A stretch of 20,376 bases of DNA from a virus, in IMG/VR virus record IMGVR_UViG_3300031963_001146, positions 1 through 20,376 of that record; one strand, given 5' to 3'. The position numbers were made by a program, and so were the translations under genes. Shown here piece by piece: positions 1 to 10,100 of the stretch; within the stretch, counting starts at the first letter, position 1; every line of letters begins with the position of its first letter. Under the pieces are notes generated by a model. The model was given only the letters and a program-made list of their open reading frames with translations. It searched no databases and was not told the DNA's origin.

Positions 1-1
1 T

Positions 2-472
2 ACCAATGCAGACGCATTGCCCGCAGTCCTCAACAACCCCCGGGTTGATGGTGGCTTCGAGCGTATCGAGGTTGCGACGGTCGCTATCACCTCTGGTGAT
101 GACATCGCCTCAACCTATCGGATGTTCCGCGTTCCCTCGAATGCGGTGATGACCGATCTGCGCATCTACTCGCCGGACATCGGCACGACGACGATCTCGG
201 ACATCGGCCTGTATCGCACCGCCAAGGATGGCGGCGCGGTAGTCGATGCGAACTTCTTTGCCGACGCTCTGTCCCTCAAGGACGGCGCGCTCAACGGCGT
301 GGATGTTCTGCATGAGGCTGCGGTGTTCACGATTGCGAACTCCGGTAAGGAGCTGTGGGACGCCCTCGGTCTCACCAGCGACCCGTCGGTGTTCTACGAT
401 GTGGCTTTCACGTTGACGGCTGCGGCTGACGCAACCGCGACGGTGAAGCTCATCGGTCGTTACACGGCGTAA
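2..472 (+). CDS. Phage structural protein, 5'-truncated (possible head decoration or head fibre protein)
   Basis: The frame is open to the left edge of the window (residues TNADALPAVLNN precede any good start), so the gene starts upstream. The TTG at 17 is not a convincing start. Probably only a short N-terminal piece is missing. The visible 156 or so residues are rich in Ala, Thr, Asp and Val, with alternating beta-prone segments such as STYRMFRVPSNAVMTDLRIY and YDVAFTLTAAADATATVKL. There is no signal peptide or membrane segment. It lies directly before the gp11-like adaptor gene, where T7-like phages have just passed the major capsid gene. I recall similar small structural proteins at this place in other podophages, but a role as decoration, head fibre or minor capsid protein is inference. 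A hairpin follows the stop codon. Confidence 0.7.
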   Translation, partial: TNADALPAVLNNPRVDGGFERIEVATVAITSGDDIASTYRMFRVPSNAVMTDLRIYSPDIGTTTISDIGLYRTAKDGGAVVDANFFADALSLKDGALNGVDVLHEAAVFTIANSGKELWDALGLTSDPSVFYDVAFTLTAAADATATVKLIGRYTA

Positions 473-478
473 TAAAGC

Positions 479-506
479 GGGGCGGGCTGGGTAACTGGCT
501 CGCCCC
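479..506 (+). terminator. GC-rich hairpin after the structural gene (terminator or attenuator)
   Basis: The left arm 479-487 (GGGGCGGGC) pairs with 498-506 (GCTCGCCCC) in a 9-bp stem with one G-T wobble, around a 10-base loop. It starts 6 bases after the stop codon and is followed by TCTCTTC, a weak pyrimidine run rather than a true U-tract. Partial termination would give the upstream head gene more transcript than the tail genes. It could instead protect the 3' end of the mRNA. Confidence 0.5.
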
Positions 507-526
507 TCTCTTCACGGAGAACAGAC

Positions 527-721
527 ATGGCAGATCGTTTTTACGGCATTGACCGCGGCGAGCAGGGCGTTCGTAACGTCACAGAGGGTAGCTCCTCAAC
601 GGCGACTACGGACGTCGAAGTGCGTGTTGATCTTGCCCCCGGCATGAACAAGATTGAGGTTTTGCTGGCCCTTGATACGATCAAGGAAGCCATCATCCAA
701 GATACTTGGCCTCCGGCTTAA
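527..721 (+). CDS. Small conserved phage protein of the head/tail module (64 aa)
   Basis: A 64-residue protein starting MADRFYGIDRGEQ and ending in IIQDTWPPA. The ATG is preceded by GGAG eight bases upstream. The sequence has a Ser/Thr-rich middle (GSSSTATTDVEV) and a hydrophobic, probably helical C-terminal half (MNKIEVLLALDTIKEAII). No catalytic motif, cysteine or membrane segment is visible. It sits between the upstream structural gene and the gp11-like adaptor. The position and good ribosome binding site support a real gene. I have an impression of similar small proteins next to head genes in other podophages. The function is unknown; a minor structural or assembly role is inference. Confidence 0.75.
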   Translation: MADRFYGIDRGEQGVRNVTEGSSSTATTDVEVRVDLAPGMNKIEVLLALDTIKEAIIQDTWPPA

Positions 722-739
722 CGGTCTCGGGGTTTCCCG

Positions 740-1342
740 ATGGCCGCTAGCAATGTAGCAATCGCAAACCTCGCGCTGACGAAGCTCGGGGATTTGCGCA
801 TTTTAAATCTCACGGATAACACCAAACCTGCGCGCGAGGTGAATGCCGTGTTTGATATGACGCGGGACTATCTCCAGCGTCGTTTCTCTTGGCGGTACTG
901 CATCAAGCGAGCAAACCTTGCCGCCGATACCAGCACCCCGCTGTGGGACTGGTCGTATCAGTACCCGATCCCCGCCGATTGCTTGCGCATCTTGCAAGTT
1001 GGTCAATGGTATCCCTCGCCGGATCTCTCGGATCTGATCTCAACTGGTGGGCAGGAATACGTCCTCGAGGGCAAGTACATTCTCTCGAATCAGGCTGGCC
1101 CGCTGAAGTTGCGATACTTGTCTCGAGTGACTGACCCGGTGCAGTTTGATACGGCGTTTGACATGGCATTCTCCGCATATCTTGCGTACCTTGTCGCCGA
1201 ACCGCTGACCGCAAGTGCAGAGCAAAAACAGATGGCATATCAGGATTATCGTAATGCGATAAAGGATGCCGTCATTGCAAACGCAATTGAGAATCCACCG
1301 GAGTCGCTTGCCGACCAGACTTGGATCTTGGCGAGGCTGTAA
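740..1342 (+). CDS. Tail tubular protein A / head-to-tail adaptor, T7 gp11-like
   Basis: A 200-residue protein, close to the 196 residues of T7 gp11. In T7 this protein forms a ring below the portal that connects it to the nozzle. The N-terminus (ASNVAIANLALTKLGDLRI) followed by an aromatic/basic stretch (RDYLQRRFSWRYCIKRANLA) is typical of this family. The middle contains YQYPIPADCLRIL, also characteristic. The start is the first ATG after the 64-aa gene. Its ribosome binding site is weak (a GGGG run about 7 bases upstream). It is followed after 3 bases by the gp12-like gene, the same adjacency as in T7. Assignment rests on motif recognition, length and synteny. Confidence 0.87.
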   Translation: MAASNVAIANLALTKLGDLRILNLTDNTKPAREVNAVFDMTRDYLQRRFSWRYCIKRANLAADTSTPLWDWSYQYPIPADCLRILQVGQWYPSPDLSDLISTGGQEYVLEGKYILSNQAGPLKLRYLSRVTDPVQFDTAFDMAFSAYLAYLVAEPLTASAEQKQMAYQDYRNAIKDAVIANAIENPPESLADQTWILARL

Positions 1343-1345
1343 GAC

Positions 1346-4123
1346 ATGGCGAAAAGCTCGCCCGCGATCTCTAACTTCAACGGCGGCGAGGTCGGCCCTC
1401 TCCTATCCGGTCGCGTCGACTTTGAGAAGTACAGCAGCTCTTGCTACAAGATGGAGCGGTTTATCCCGACCGTGCAGGGGCCAGCCAAGCGGATGCCGGG
1501 TACGCGGTTTGTGCTGCCGACCAAGTATCAGGACAAGAAGTCCTACCTCAAGCGCTTTGAGTTCTCGTTCGATCAGGCCTATGTGCTCGAGTTTGGCGAC
1601 CAATATGTGCGCTTCTACACCGATCGAGGTGTGGTACTCGGTGACATACTTGACATCACCAACATCACGCAAGCGAACCCGGGCGTACTGACCTACACCG
1701 GCACCGATCCTGCCAACGGCGACTGGTTTTATGTGACCGGCGTCGAGGGCATGACGCAGATCAACAACCGCTATGTGCAGGTGTCAAACGTCAATGCTGG
1801 CGCGAATACGTTCGAGCTGAAGGACTGGTTTGGTAACGCGATCAACACGACCGGGTATAGCGCATACGTCTTCAACGGCGATATGCAAAAGGTCTACGAG
1901 ATTGCATCCCCGTACACCGAAGCCGATCTGACGAACCCAGAGGGCGGCTGCGCCCTTTCTATCGTCCAGTCGGGTGACGTCCTGTACATCGGCTGCGAGG
2001 GCTATGCGCCGCGCACGTTGACCCGTAGCGGCAACACCAGCTGGGCGTTTGCGACATACTCGCCGACAGACGGCCCGTTCCAAACGGAACCGCTCGACAC
2101 CAAGAACTTCACGCTCGGCGCCTCAACGGGTACCGGCGTCTCGTTGACCTGCTCGACTAACGTCTTTGAAAACGAGCACGTTGGGATGCTGTTTCGGCTG
2201 GAGCCGACCAATATCACGACGGTGCCGTGGGAGACGAATAAGAGCATCACAGCGACGAATCTGCGCAAGTCTGACGGCAAGTATTACGAAGCGCAGAACA
2301 CCGCTACAACAGGCTCTGTGCGCCCTATACACGAAGAAGGCACCGAGTCTGACGGTGGTGTGACTTGGGAGTACCTGCACCCGGGCTACGTCATCGTCAA
2401 GATCACAGCAATCACGGACGCGCAGACGGCGACTTGCGACATTATCGGCCCGGGCATTGCTCCTGCCGAAGTGGTTGCCGGTGATGATTGCCGGTTCCGC
2501 ATCGGTGCGTGGGGTACGGCGACAGGCGCTGCGTTCCCGTACAAGGTCGCTTTCTGGCGCGATCGTCTGTGGTTTGCTGGTAACCAGCAGATCTATGCGT
2601 CTGTGGCCGGTGACTACAGCTCGATGGCTCCAGATACGCTCGGCGAGATTCTGGCTGACAACGCTATTTCTCTGACGATCTCTGTCGGCACGGTCGACAA
2701 GATCCGCTGGATGACGGCATCGGATGTGCTGCTGGTCGGCACGGCTGGCTCCGAGATCGCGGTGCAGGAAATCACTCCGAACCAAGTGCTCGGCCCCGAG
2801 AACGTCAAGTACGAGATCCAGTCTGCTGAAGGCTCGAGAGAGTTAGAACCGGTGCTAATCGAGGATTCGGTGCTGTTCATTCGTATCGGTGGCCGTCGTG
2901 TCATCGAGCTGCGGTTCGACATTCAATCGGATTCGTGGGTTCCGCGCGATATGAACGTGCTGTACCCCGAGATCACGCAGACCGGCATCGTCGAAATGGC
3001 GTACCAGAAGGAGCCGGACAATATCATCTGGATCATTCTGTCGAATGGTCGATTGCTCGGCATGACGTATGACCGAGAGCAGAACGTCTACGGCTGGCAC
3101 CGTCACCCGCTCGGTGGCGTATCTGCCAAGGCCGAATCTGTGCAGGTCATCACCAGTCCGGATGCCGACGTCAACGACGTTTGGATCATTGCCAACAAGT
3201 CGGTCAACGGATCGACCCGGCGCTTTGTCGAATACTTTGCCGAAGCGTTTGAGCAGGACGATGACATTGAGGGCGCTGTGTTCCTCGACTCGTCGCTTGA
3301 GTTTGACGGCAAGGTAAGCGAGTCATTGCAGCCCGGTACGGGCGCAAACGTGCGCGGATCAACCAACGTCACGTTCACGGTAACATCAGTTTTTGAACTG
3401 ATCACGGAAGATGGCCTCGACTACATCACGACCGAGGCCGATGAACTGCTAGCAATGAACGACGACGTATTCGCCGCAGGTGACGTAGGCCGCGAGATTC
3501 GGGTGCGTTACTTTGACGAGACCGCCCAGCAATGGCTGACGGGCCGCGCGCTGATCACCTCCTACGTTAGTGAAGAGCAAGTGCTTTGCACGATCCTCGC
3601 GCCGTTCCCAAATTTGAACGAACTGCCGGTCAATGGCTGGCGGCTAACGTCGACGACGGTTAGCGGATTGTGGCATCTGGAAGGCACGACCGTCTCTGCT
3701 CTAGCTGACGGCGCAGAGATTGAAAACCTGACTGTGACCAATGGCTCTATAACGTTCCCCGTTAAGACCGCTCGAGCGCAGATCGGCCAGCCGTATACGT
3801 CCACGATTGCCACTCAACGGATTGAGTCTGGTGCCACGGATGGCACGGCGCAGGGCAAGGTCAAGCGGTTTCACCAGATCGTGCTGCGCCTCTACGCGAG
3901 TCTCGGCGGCAAGGTTGGCCCGGATGCGTCATCGACCGATTACATTTTGTATCGATCGCTGTCAGACTACATGGACGAAGTGCCGCCTGTTTTGACTGGC
4001 GACACCGACAAGACGCCGTATCCGGGTGGATACGAAACTGATGGCCGCATCTGGGTGGTCGCTGACCAGCCGCTGCCGCTGACCTTGGTTGCCTTGTACC
4101 CCAGAATGAAGACGGAGGACTAA
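1346..4123 (+). CDS. Tail tubular protein B / tail nozzle, T7 gp12-like
   Basis: A 925-residue protein, longer than T7 gp12 (794). In T7 the protein forms a hexameric nozzle beneath the adaptor that channels DNA and ejection proteins. The N-terminus is characteristic of the family: NFNGGEVGPLLSGRVDFEKY, then a segment with VQGPAKRMPGTRFV. A later stretch (residues about 390-440) contains FPYKVAFWRDRLWFAGNQ, also typical, followed by beta-rich sequence to the end. GAGG stands about 9 bases before the ATG. The stop codon overlaps the next start in TAATG. The extra length compared with T7 is spread through beta-rich regions; no extra enzymatic motif is evident. Confidence 0.9.
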   Translation: MAKSSPAISNFNGGEVGPLLSGRVDFEKYSSSCYKMERFIPTVQGPAKRMPGTRFVLPTKYQDKKSYLKRFEFSFDQAYVLEFGDQYVRFYTDRGVVLGDILDITNITQANPGVLTYTGTDPANGDWFYVTGVEGMTQINNRYVQVSNVNAGANTFELKDWFGNAINTTGYSAYVFNGDMQKVYEIASPYTEADLTNPEGGCALSIVQSGDVLYIGCEGYAPRTLTRSGNTSWAFATYSPTDGPFQTEPLDTKNFTLGASTGTGVSLTCSTNVFENEHVGMLFRLEPTNITTVPWETNKSITATNLRKSDGKYYEAQNTATTGSVRPIHEEGTESDGGVTWEYLHPGYVIVKITAITDAQTATCDIIGPGIAPAEVVAGDDCRFRIGAWGTATGAAFPYKVAFWRDRLWFAGNQQIYASVAGDYSSMAPDTLGEILADNAISLTISVGTVDKIRWMTASDVLLVGTAGSEIAVQEITPNQVLGPENVKYEIQSAEGSRELEPVLIEDSVLFIRIGGRRVIELRFDIQSDSWVPRDMNVLYPEITQTGIVEMAYQKEPDNIIWIILSNGRLLGMTYDREQNVYGWHRHPLGGVSAKAESVQVITSPDADVNDVWIIANKSVNGSTRRFVEYFAEAFEQDDDIEGAVFLDSSLEFDGKVSESLQPGTGANVRGSTNVTFTVTSVFELITEDGLDYITTEADELLAMNDDVFAAGDVGREIRVRYFDETAQQWLTGRALITSYVSEEQVLCTILAPFPNLNELPVNGWRLTSTTVSGLWHLEGTTVSALADGAEIENLTVTNGSITFPVKTARAQIGQPYTSTIATQRIESGATDGTAQGKVKRFHQIVLRLYASLGGKVGPDASSTDYILYRSLSDYMDEVPPVLTGDTDKTPYPGGYETDGRIWVVADQPLPLTLVALYPRMKTED

Positions 4124-4548
4124 TGGAAGTCGTCTCATTCAAAGCCAAGTATCTGCGAGCGATGGTGTTGCAAGACGCGCAACAGATCATGTCGCCGCTG
4201 ACGTTCGATGACGAATACTGCGAGCAGTTGGTCGACGCTGGCCCCGCCTACACGATTTTGGACGGCAACAAGCCGATCATGTGCGCAGGCGTCGCAGAGA
4301 TGTGGACGAACCGATATGCCGCGTGGGCGTGGCTGTCAAAAGATGCTGGCCCGAAGATGGTTGGCCTGACGCGAATTGTCGATGACTACCTCAACACCCG
4401 CCCATATCGGCGCATTGAGGCGTATGTCGATGCGCGATTCGATGCCGGACACCGATGGGCAAAGATGCTGCGATTTGAATATGAGGGCTTAATGCGTTCA
4501 TTCGGGACGCAGGGCCAAGACATGGCGATGTATTCGAGGATTCAGTAA
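4123..4548 (+). CDS. T7 gp13-like protein with GNAT-like appearance
   Basis: A 141-residue protein, against 138 for T7 gp13, which is needed for virion assembly. The order of elements resembles an N-acetyltransferase fold: a strand-helix start, CAGVAEMWTNRYAAWAWLS as central strands, a following helix, and the C-terminal segment ARFDAGHRWAKMLRFEYEG, which recalls the last GNAT helix and strand. A clear acetyl-CoA loop (Q/RxxGxG/A) is not seen, so enzymatic activity is doubtful. GGAGG is 5 bases before the ATG. The gene overlaps the preceding stop by one base and shares the same TAATG arrangement with the next gene, suggesting coupled translation. The identification relies on position, size and the GNAT-like pattern. 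Confidence 0.72.
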   Translation: MEVVSFKAKYLRAMVLQDAQQIMSPLTFDDEYCEQLVDAGPAYTILDGNKPIMCAGVAEMWTNRYAAWAWLSKDAGPKMVGLTRIVDDYLNTRPYRRIEAYVDARFDAGHRWAKMLRFEYEGLMRSFGTQGQDMAMYSRIQ

Positions 4549-5066
4549 TGGCTGCTTTACCGTTTATTGCTGCCGCTGCCTCTGCTATCTCGACGATTGC
4601 CGAGACGTCACAGCAGCGCAAGGTTGGCGAAGCTCAAGCCCGAGGGCTGGAGGAGCAGGCTCGTGCTTCCGCTCTTGAGGCTGGTGCTGCTGAAGAAACG
4701 CAACGTCGACAGGCGCGTGAGGCATTCGGTGAGACGCGCGCTGCCGGTGCGCAGATGGGCTTGCTGGAATCTGCCTCATTCGCAGACGCTTACTCTGCCG
4801 CGGCTACGGCTGCCGAGCTGGACGCGCTCAACATCCGATACGAAGGCGAAGGCCGTCGCCGAGGTTTGATGTTTGAAGCTGGTGCAACGCGCGCCGCGAA
4901 GCCGCTCTGGGGGCCAGCGATCCTCTCGGCTGGCACCAATGCTTTGATGGCGTTCTCGGCTGCTGGCGGCAAACTGCCCGCTGGTGGTGGTGGCGGCGCG
5001 CCTAAAGCTGGCAGATCAACGATGGCGCTGAACTTCCGTGGTGGTTCAGCTCGAGGAATGGCGTAA
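4548..5066 (+). CDS. Internal virion protein B, T7 gp14-like
   Basis: A 172-residue protein (T7 gp14 is 196) in the gp14 position. The N-terminus is an Ala-rich hydrophobic segment (MAALPFIAAAASAISTIAE). It is followed by a long, charged, probably helical region (residues about 20-125, rich in Ala, Glu, Arg and Gln). A second hydrophobic segment (LWGPAILSAGTNALMAFSAAGG) precedes a Gly-rich tail. In T7 the equivalent protein is ejected into the cell and forms a pore in the outer membrane at the start of the trans-envelope channel. That role is inferred here by analogy. Start and stop both use TAATG overlaps with the neighbours. Confidence 0.75.
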   Translation: MAALPFIAAAASAISTIAETSQQRKVGEAQARGLEEQARASALEAGAAEETQRRQAREAFGETRAAGAQMGLLESASFADAYSAAATAAELDALNIRYEGEGRRRGLMFEAGATRAAKPLWGPAILSAGTNALMAFSAAGGKLPAGGGGGAPKAGRSTMALNFRGGSARGMA

Positions 5067-7126
5067 TGGCAAAGCTCGAATTCTATCGACAGCAAACGAC
5101 GCCTCGCGTCATTGCTCCCGACGTCGGTGGACTCGGGCGCATTCAGTCTGGATTAGGGCAGGCCGGTGAGGCAATCGCCCGCGGCGCTGTAGCCGCTGGG
5201 CAGATGATCGAGCGGCGTAATCTAGAGATCGAGCGCCGTCGTGAAGACGAAGCCGCTGTTGATGCGTCATCAAAATCTATTGAGCTGACTAGCCGATGGA
5301 TTGATGAGCAACAGAGGTTGCGGCAAGAAGCAGAAGCTGCCGACAACTTTGATGGCTATGCAGAAGCCGCAGAAGCTCGTTATCAGGAAATGGTTAATGA
5401 GTACGTCCCAAATCTAAAGTCTGACAAGGCGCGCGCATGGTTTACCGAGCGAGCTGGTGTGCAGGGCTTGGATGTGCAGCGCAACTCGATGGAGTATCAG
5501 GCTCGCAGCTCTGTTGCCAAGACTGTGCGTGTTGCTGACGAATCTGCAAACAGCGCTCGTCGCATCGTGCAAGTCGATCCGAGCCGATTCTCGTCTGTTG
5601 AAGAAGATCTGAAGCTCACCGCCTCTCGTATCCAAGATAAAGATGCCGCGTCAAAATGGCTGACGCAACAGCGCGCATTGCTGTCGCAAGATGCTGCTAT
5701 CACGGCAGCCGATCGCAATCCGCGCCAGATTCTTGACGCTCTCGCCAAGCCGCAAGGACAGACTGGCTTTGCATATCTTGACGCTCTCGACGCTGACTCT
5801 GTTGATAACGTCAAAGCGGCAGCAGAGCGCAGACTTGCAATTCTCGAGCAAGAGCGCCGAGTGCGTCAGGCTGAAGCTCGAGAAGCGCTGCGCACGAAGA
5901 TTGACGATCAACTTGCGTACATGAGCGTTGGCATCACTCCAGATAAGCCGATCTCGCAGGCCGAGTTCACTGCTGCTGGAATGGCCGATAGATATAACGA
6001 CTATCGTGAAACGTTCAAGGCAAGCTCGATGATTGTGTCGCTTTCGACCATGCCTCGAGCAGAGGCTGCGCAGCAGATCGCCGCGATGAAGCCGACAGCA
6101 GAAGCTGGCGCTGCCGGAAGTCTCAAGCGCTATGAAATGGTGTCCGAGTCTTATGCGCGTATGGTCAAGGCGCAAGAAGAAGACCCGGCGTCATACTTGA
6201 TCGAGCGAAATCCTGCTGTTGCCGAGGCGTATAGCGCGGTTGCGTCTGCTACTACACCAGAGGCGCAGCGCGCTGCGTCAGAGCGATTTGCTGCCATTGT
6301 CGACATTGAGGCGCGGCGCATTGGCATAAATAACACAGCGGTTGTGCCGAAGGCGGTCGCTGACGATATTGTCAATCGATCGTATGGCCGCACCGAGCGC
6401 GATGGCGCTGTAGTCGGCGCAGGCGCAATTCTAGAAGAGCGTCAAAAATGGGGCGCATATTGGCCGAAGGTGTACAAGCAGGTCGCTGCTTCTTTACCCG
6501 CTGACTCTGCGGTGATTGGTGCTGGTATGCGCCAAGGCCCGTCGAACCGTTTGATTGAGATTTCGGCCATCAAAGACTCCGATCTCAACAAGCTGTTGCC
6601 GTCGCGGATGTCGCCAAAAGACTTGCAAGATGCGGTGTCGGACGTTACCGAGGAAATCAGCGCGTCTTACGTTGGGCAGGGCGGCGACCTCAATACTAGC
6701 CTTGTCCTTCAGAACGCGATTTATCGTTTGGCTGTGGACTATGCCCGCAATGGCAAGGGCGCTGGGGATGCCGCCGCTCTGGCTTATGCAGAGGTTGTCG
6801 GCGAGCGATATGCGTTTGCTGAAATTGACGATGCTGTAGTCCGTGTTCCTGTGACGCAGAGCGTGGCTAATGCGCAGCTCCGGACTGGCTTGCGTGAGTT
6901 TAAAAACGAAGCCATCAAAGAGCTTGGCATGGGCGTGATTCGCGGTTCGTATTGGCAGACAATGCCGAATGACAATCGAGTTGTGTTGATGCGTGACGGG
7001 CAGCCGGTCGAGCGAGCCGATGGGTCGCTGTTCCAGTATTCTTGGCAGCAGATTAAGAACCGTGCCGCAACCAAGGGCGAAGCTATTCGTCGCCTCGACA
7101 TTGAAATGGGTGGACGTTCAGAATGA
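5066..7126 (+). CDS. Internal virion protein C, T7 gp15-like
   Basis: A 686-residue, mostly helical and strongly charged protein in the gp15 position (T7 gp15 is 747). The region about 40-260 has coiled-coil-like runs (MIERRNLEIERRREDEAAVD and ILEQERRVRQAEAREALRTK). No membrane segment or catalytic motif is visible. In T7 gp15 is ejected and forms a periplasmic tube together with gp16; that role is inferred here. The ATG follows the preceding stop as TAATG, with GAGG about 9 bases upstream inside a CTCGAG site. The end overlaps the next gene by four bases (ATGA). Confidence 0.75.
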   Translation: MAKLEFYRQQTTPRVIAPDVGGLGRIQSGLGQAGEAIARGAVAAGQMIERRNLEIERRREDEAAVDASSKSIELTSRWIDEQQRLRQEAEAADNFDGYAEAAEARYQEMVNEYVPNLKSDKARAWFTERAGVQGLDVQRNSMEYQARSSVAKTVRVADESANSARRIVQVDPSRFSSVEEDLKLTASRIQDKDAASKWLTQQRALLSQDAAITAADRNPRQILDALAKPQGQTGFAYLDALDADSVDNVKAAAERRLAILEQERRVRQAEAREALRTKIDDQLAYMSVGITPDKPISQAEFTAAGMADRYNDYRETFKASSMIVSLSTMPRAEAAQQIAAMKPTAEAGAAGSLKRYEMVSESYARMVKAQEEDPASYLIERNPAVAEAYSAVASATTPEAQRAASERFAAIVDIEARRIGINNTAVVPKAVADDIVNRSYGRTERDGAVVGAGAILEERQKWGAYWPKVYKQVAASLPADSAVIGAGMRQGPSNRLIEISAIKDSDLNKLLPSRMSPKDLQDAVSDVTEEISASYVGQGGDLNTSLVLQNAIYRLAVDYARNGKGAGDAAALAYAEVVGERYAFAEIDDAVVRVPVTQSVANAQLRTGLREFKNEAIKELGMGVIRGSYWQTMPNDNRVVLMRDGQPVERADGSLFQYSWQQIKNRAATKGEAIRRLDIEMGGRSE

Positions 7127-10100
7127 GTTTTGAAGGACTGCTGTCTCTTCAGAAGCGCGAACCGCAGCTTGCTGTTCGTGAACCGTCACTCGGCGAGGAG
7201 CTGGCTGAAACAGCCCGCGAGACGTTTGAGTTCAATCCGGTACAGGCCATTCAGCGGCAAGAGGATCTGGCTGCCGCTAATCGCTCGAGCAATATCCTGT
7301 CTGCCGAGGCTGCGCGTTCCAAATTGCGCAACGCTAATCTCGACACGCAGTTGACGGTGCCGGATCAAGGCATCACTCAAGAAGCACTCGACATCCTGAT
7401 CCAGCGCAAACAAATTGAGAACAAGCGAGCAGAACTGTATTCGCGCAGCCCGGGCGGCTTTGGCCGAGGAGCCGCGCGCCTTGCAGTCGGGTTCGGTGTT
7501 TCGCTGTTTGACCCGATCAATATTGCGTCAGGCTTTGTGCCGGTTATCAGTCAGGCTCGCTATGCCTCGCTGCTGCGCGCTCGGGCTGGTTTCGGTGGCC
7601 GTACCGCGGTGCGCGCTGGCGTCGGCGTCGCGGAAGGTGTGGCCGGTGCCGCCCTAATCGAGCCAATCATTTTGTCCACAGCGCGGGCAGAGCAGGCCGA
7701 TTACGATGCTTCTGACTCGCTGCTCAATATCGCATTTGGAGCCGCTATTGGCGGTGGACTCCATGTCTTAGGTGGAAGCCTGTCGGAAGCTTATCGCCGC
7801 TCCAAAGGGCTTCCTCCGCTACCTCCAGAGCGGCAGATCGATACTGCTGTCCGTCAGGCTATCGAGGCCGATCAGGCTCTGCCGCCGATTGGCGAAGTCG
7901 AAGCCGCCGCTCGCGCTCTTGATCCGGATGACGTCGTTATCGCTCGTAACCGCGAGACGCTTATCGCCCGCGCCGCGGATGCGCCGGCTGCTAGCCGCGA
8001 GCAGTTGCTTCGTGAATTGGCCGACGCAGAGACTGCGCTAACTCGAGTGGCAGATCAGGCCGGGTCGACGATGCCGCTAGATGCGCGTATTGCCCAGATT
8101 GAGGCGCGGCTGCGCAACGAAGACATCGCCGTCTATGGGCCGGATCAGGTTGATAGTCGTCAAGTGCAGCGCCTGCGCCAGCGAACCGCTCGCAAGCAGG
8201 CTGAAGCCGAGCTGCGAAACGAAGAGGATTCATCGCTCGATTTGCAGATTGACTCGAAGGCCCGCGCCGAGCGCGCCAGCCGCGAGTTGCTGCGATTGAT
8301 GAGCGCCAAGGAGGCGCGTCGACTGTTGGATAAGATTGAGGCTAACAAGCCTTTGTCAGCCGATGAGATGGCTACCCTGCGCGCGATCGATGCCGAGACG
8401 ATGCCGGGTAGTGCTCGCAATATCGCAGAACAAGTGTTGCCAGAAACTCGCAGAGCAGCTCTTTCGACTGGCATTGCGCAGGCAATGCAGAGCCGCACAA
8501 TCAACGTCGAGCCGATCGTCAACCTTGATCCGTCACAGCGACAGAAAGCGCCGGTTGATCCGATGGTGTCTGCTCGGAATGCAGCCATTGAGAATGCGCG
8601 CCCAGATCAGGCTGCAATGGTGGACTTTGACGCCGCTGCCGAAATTCCGGAACCGCGCGCTGTTCCGATGCTGGACGCCGCAGCGCAATCGCTGGATGAG
8701 GCTGTTGCCGCGGCCGATGAGGCCGTCGCTGCGATCAATGCCGAGGGCCAGTACCGCCGCAATCTGCTAGTGCAGGAAGAAGGAATCGTCTACGGCGATG
8801 TGCCTGACACCATTGATGCGGTATCTAACATCGAATCGGCCTTTGAGCGCGCCAAGGGTAGAGAGTTCCCGAACAACCGCGAATTTAAGAAGGACATCCA
8901 AGACGCGGTAAATGCCGCGGCTCGAGAGTCTGGCGTCGATCTTACAGAGTTCACGCCTGATGTTGAGCGATACCTTGTTCGTATGGCCTTGCGTGAGGCG
9001 CGAATTGCCTTGCGCGATAACTCGAACGCGATTGGCTGGTACAACGAGAAAGTTACCAAGGCTCTGCGAATTATCTCTCTGATCCACCCGGAGATTCTCT
9101 CCAGCCGTGAAGATCGTCTTGCCTTTACTTGGGCGCTGGCTGTTACGTCTAACGGACTCAAAGTAAACAAAAACTTTGAGCTGGCGATGAAGGCATACGA
9201 GTCATGGAGAAAGACAGGAGAAATGCCTGTTAATGTCGGAATTGGCACGGCAGCTTCGCAAATAGATGACGGATTGCGTCTCTATAACGTGATGCTCAAG
9301 CAGCATGGGTTTGATGCTCTTGAGAAATTTATGCGCAACAAGGATACGGTGAAGAACATCACCGCATTCTCTGGGCTTAAAGTTGGCGGCGAGAATATGT
9401 CAACCGAGGTATATGGCTCTGCCATCCTCGGGCCAAAAATTGGCAACGGATTCTTCTCAAATCTGTATGGCAATTTTGAACAGCTTACAATGGATCGCTG
9501 GCTGGTTCGTACTTGGGGCCGTTGGACTGGCACCCTGATAGAAGAGAACCCGGCACAGGTTCGCGCCAAACGAAAATCCCTTCCCAGTCTTGTCCGTTTG
9601 TTGGACGGCGCGCAACGCAAAGAACTTGAGCGCATTCTTGGCAAGCGTATTTCTGTTGGCCGCCCTGACGAGTTGGCGTTTGCTATTGCTAAAGCAAGCA
9701 CAAAGAAGCAAAACCGCGCTGCATTGAATGCGATTGGCGTAGGCTTTGATGAAAAAGCTCTAAATGACATTGTTGGGCAAGCCAAGAAGGACAAGCCAAG
9801 AGTCGGTCTAGGGGATGAGATCCGTAAAGCTGGCAATGCCCTGTCAAAGTATCTTGACGGCCAGAAAGAAATCCCTGACGGGCCTCCCGAAAGAGGCCGT
9901 ATCCGCAAGGTATTCAATACTGTTCTGGAGCGACTCCAAAAGGACAATCCAGACCTGACGATGGCCGACTTGCAGGCTTTACTTTGGTATCCAGAAAAGC
10001 GACTATATGACGCCGCAGGAGCATCAGATGCAGAAGTCGAAGCAGGATATGCAGACGACGCAGCCCCAGACTACGCAAACGCAGCAGCCAAGCTCGCAGA

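Noticed and set aside
1266-1691. A 141-aa plus-strand frame across the gp11-gp12 junction
   Set aside because: Ser/Arg/Thr-rich product in the wrong frame of two well-supported genes.
2123-2785. A 220-aa open frame on the minus strand inside the nozzle gene
   Set aside because: Antisense shadow of a well-recognised gp12-like gene; the product is Arg/His/Asp-rich and disordered-looking.
7123-7800. A lytic transglycosylase domain at the start of the gp16-position protein, as in T7
   Set aside because: The N-terminal region shows Gly/Ala-rich hydrophobic segments and helices but no recognisable catalytic Glu-Ser motif of that enzyme family.
9282-9947. A 221-aa open frame on the minus strand inside the giant virion gene
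   Set aside because: It is exactly antisense to sequence with convincing protein character on the plus strand; the product is Ser/Arg/Pro/Phe-rich without domain features, and no ribosome binding site or operon context was found.
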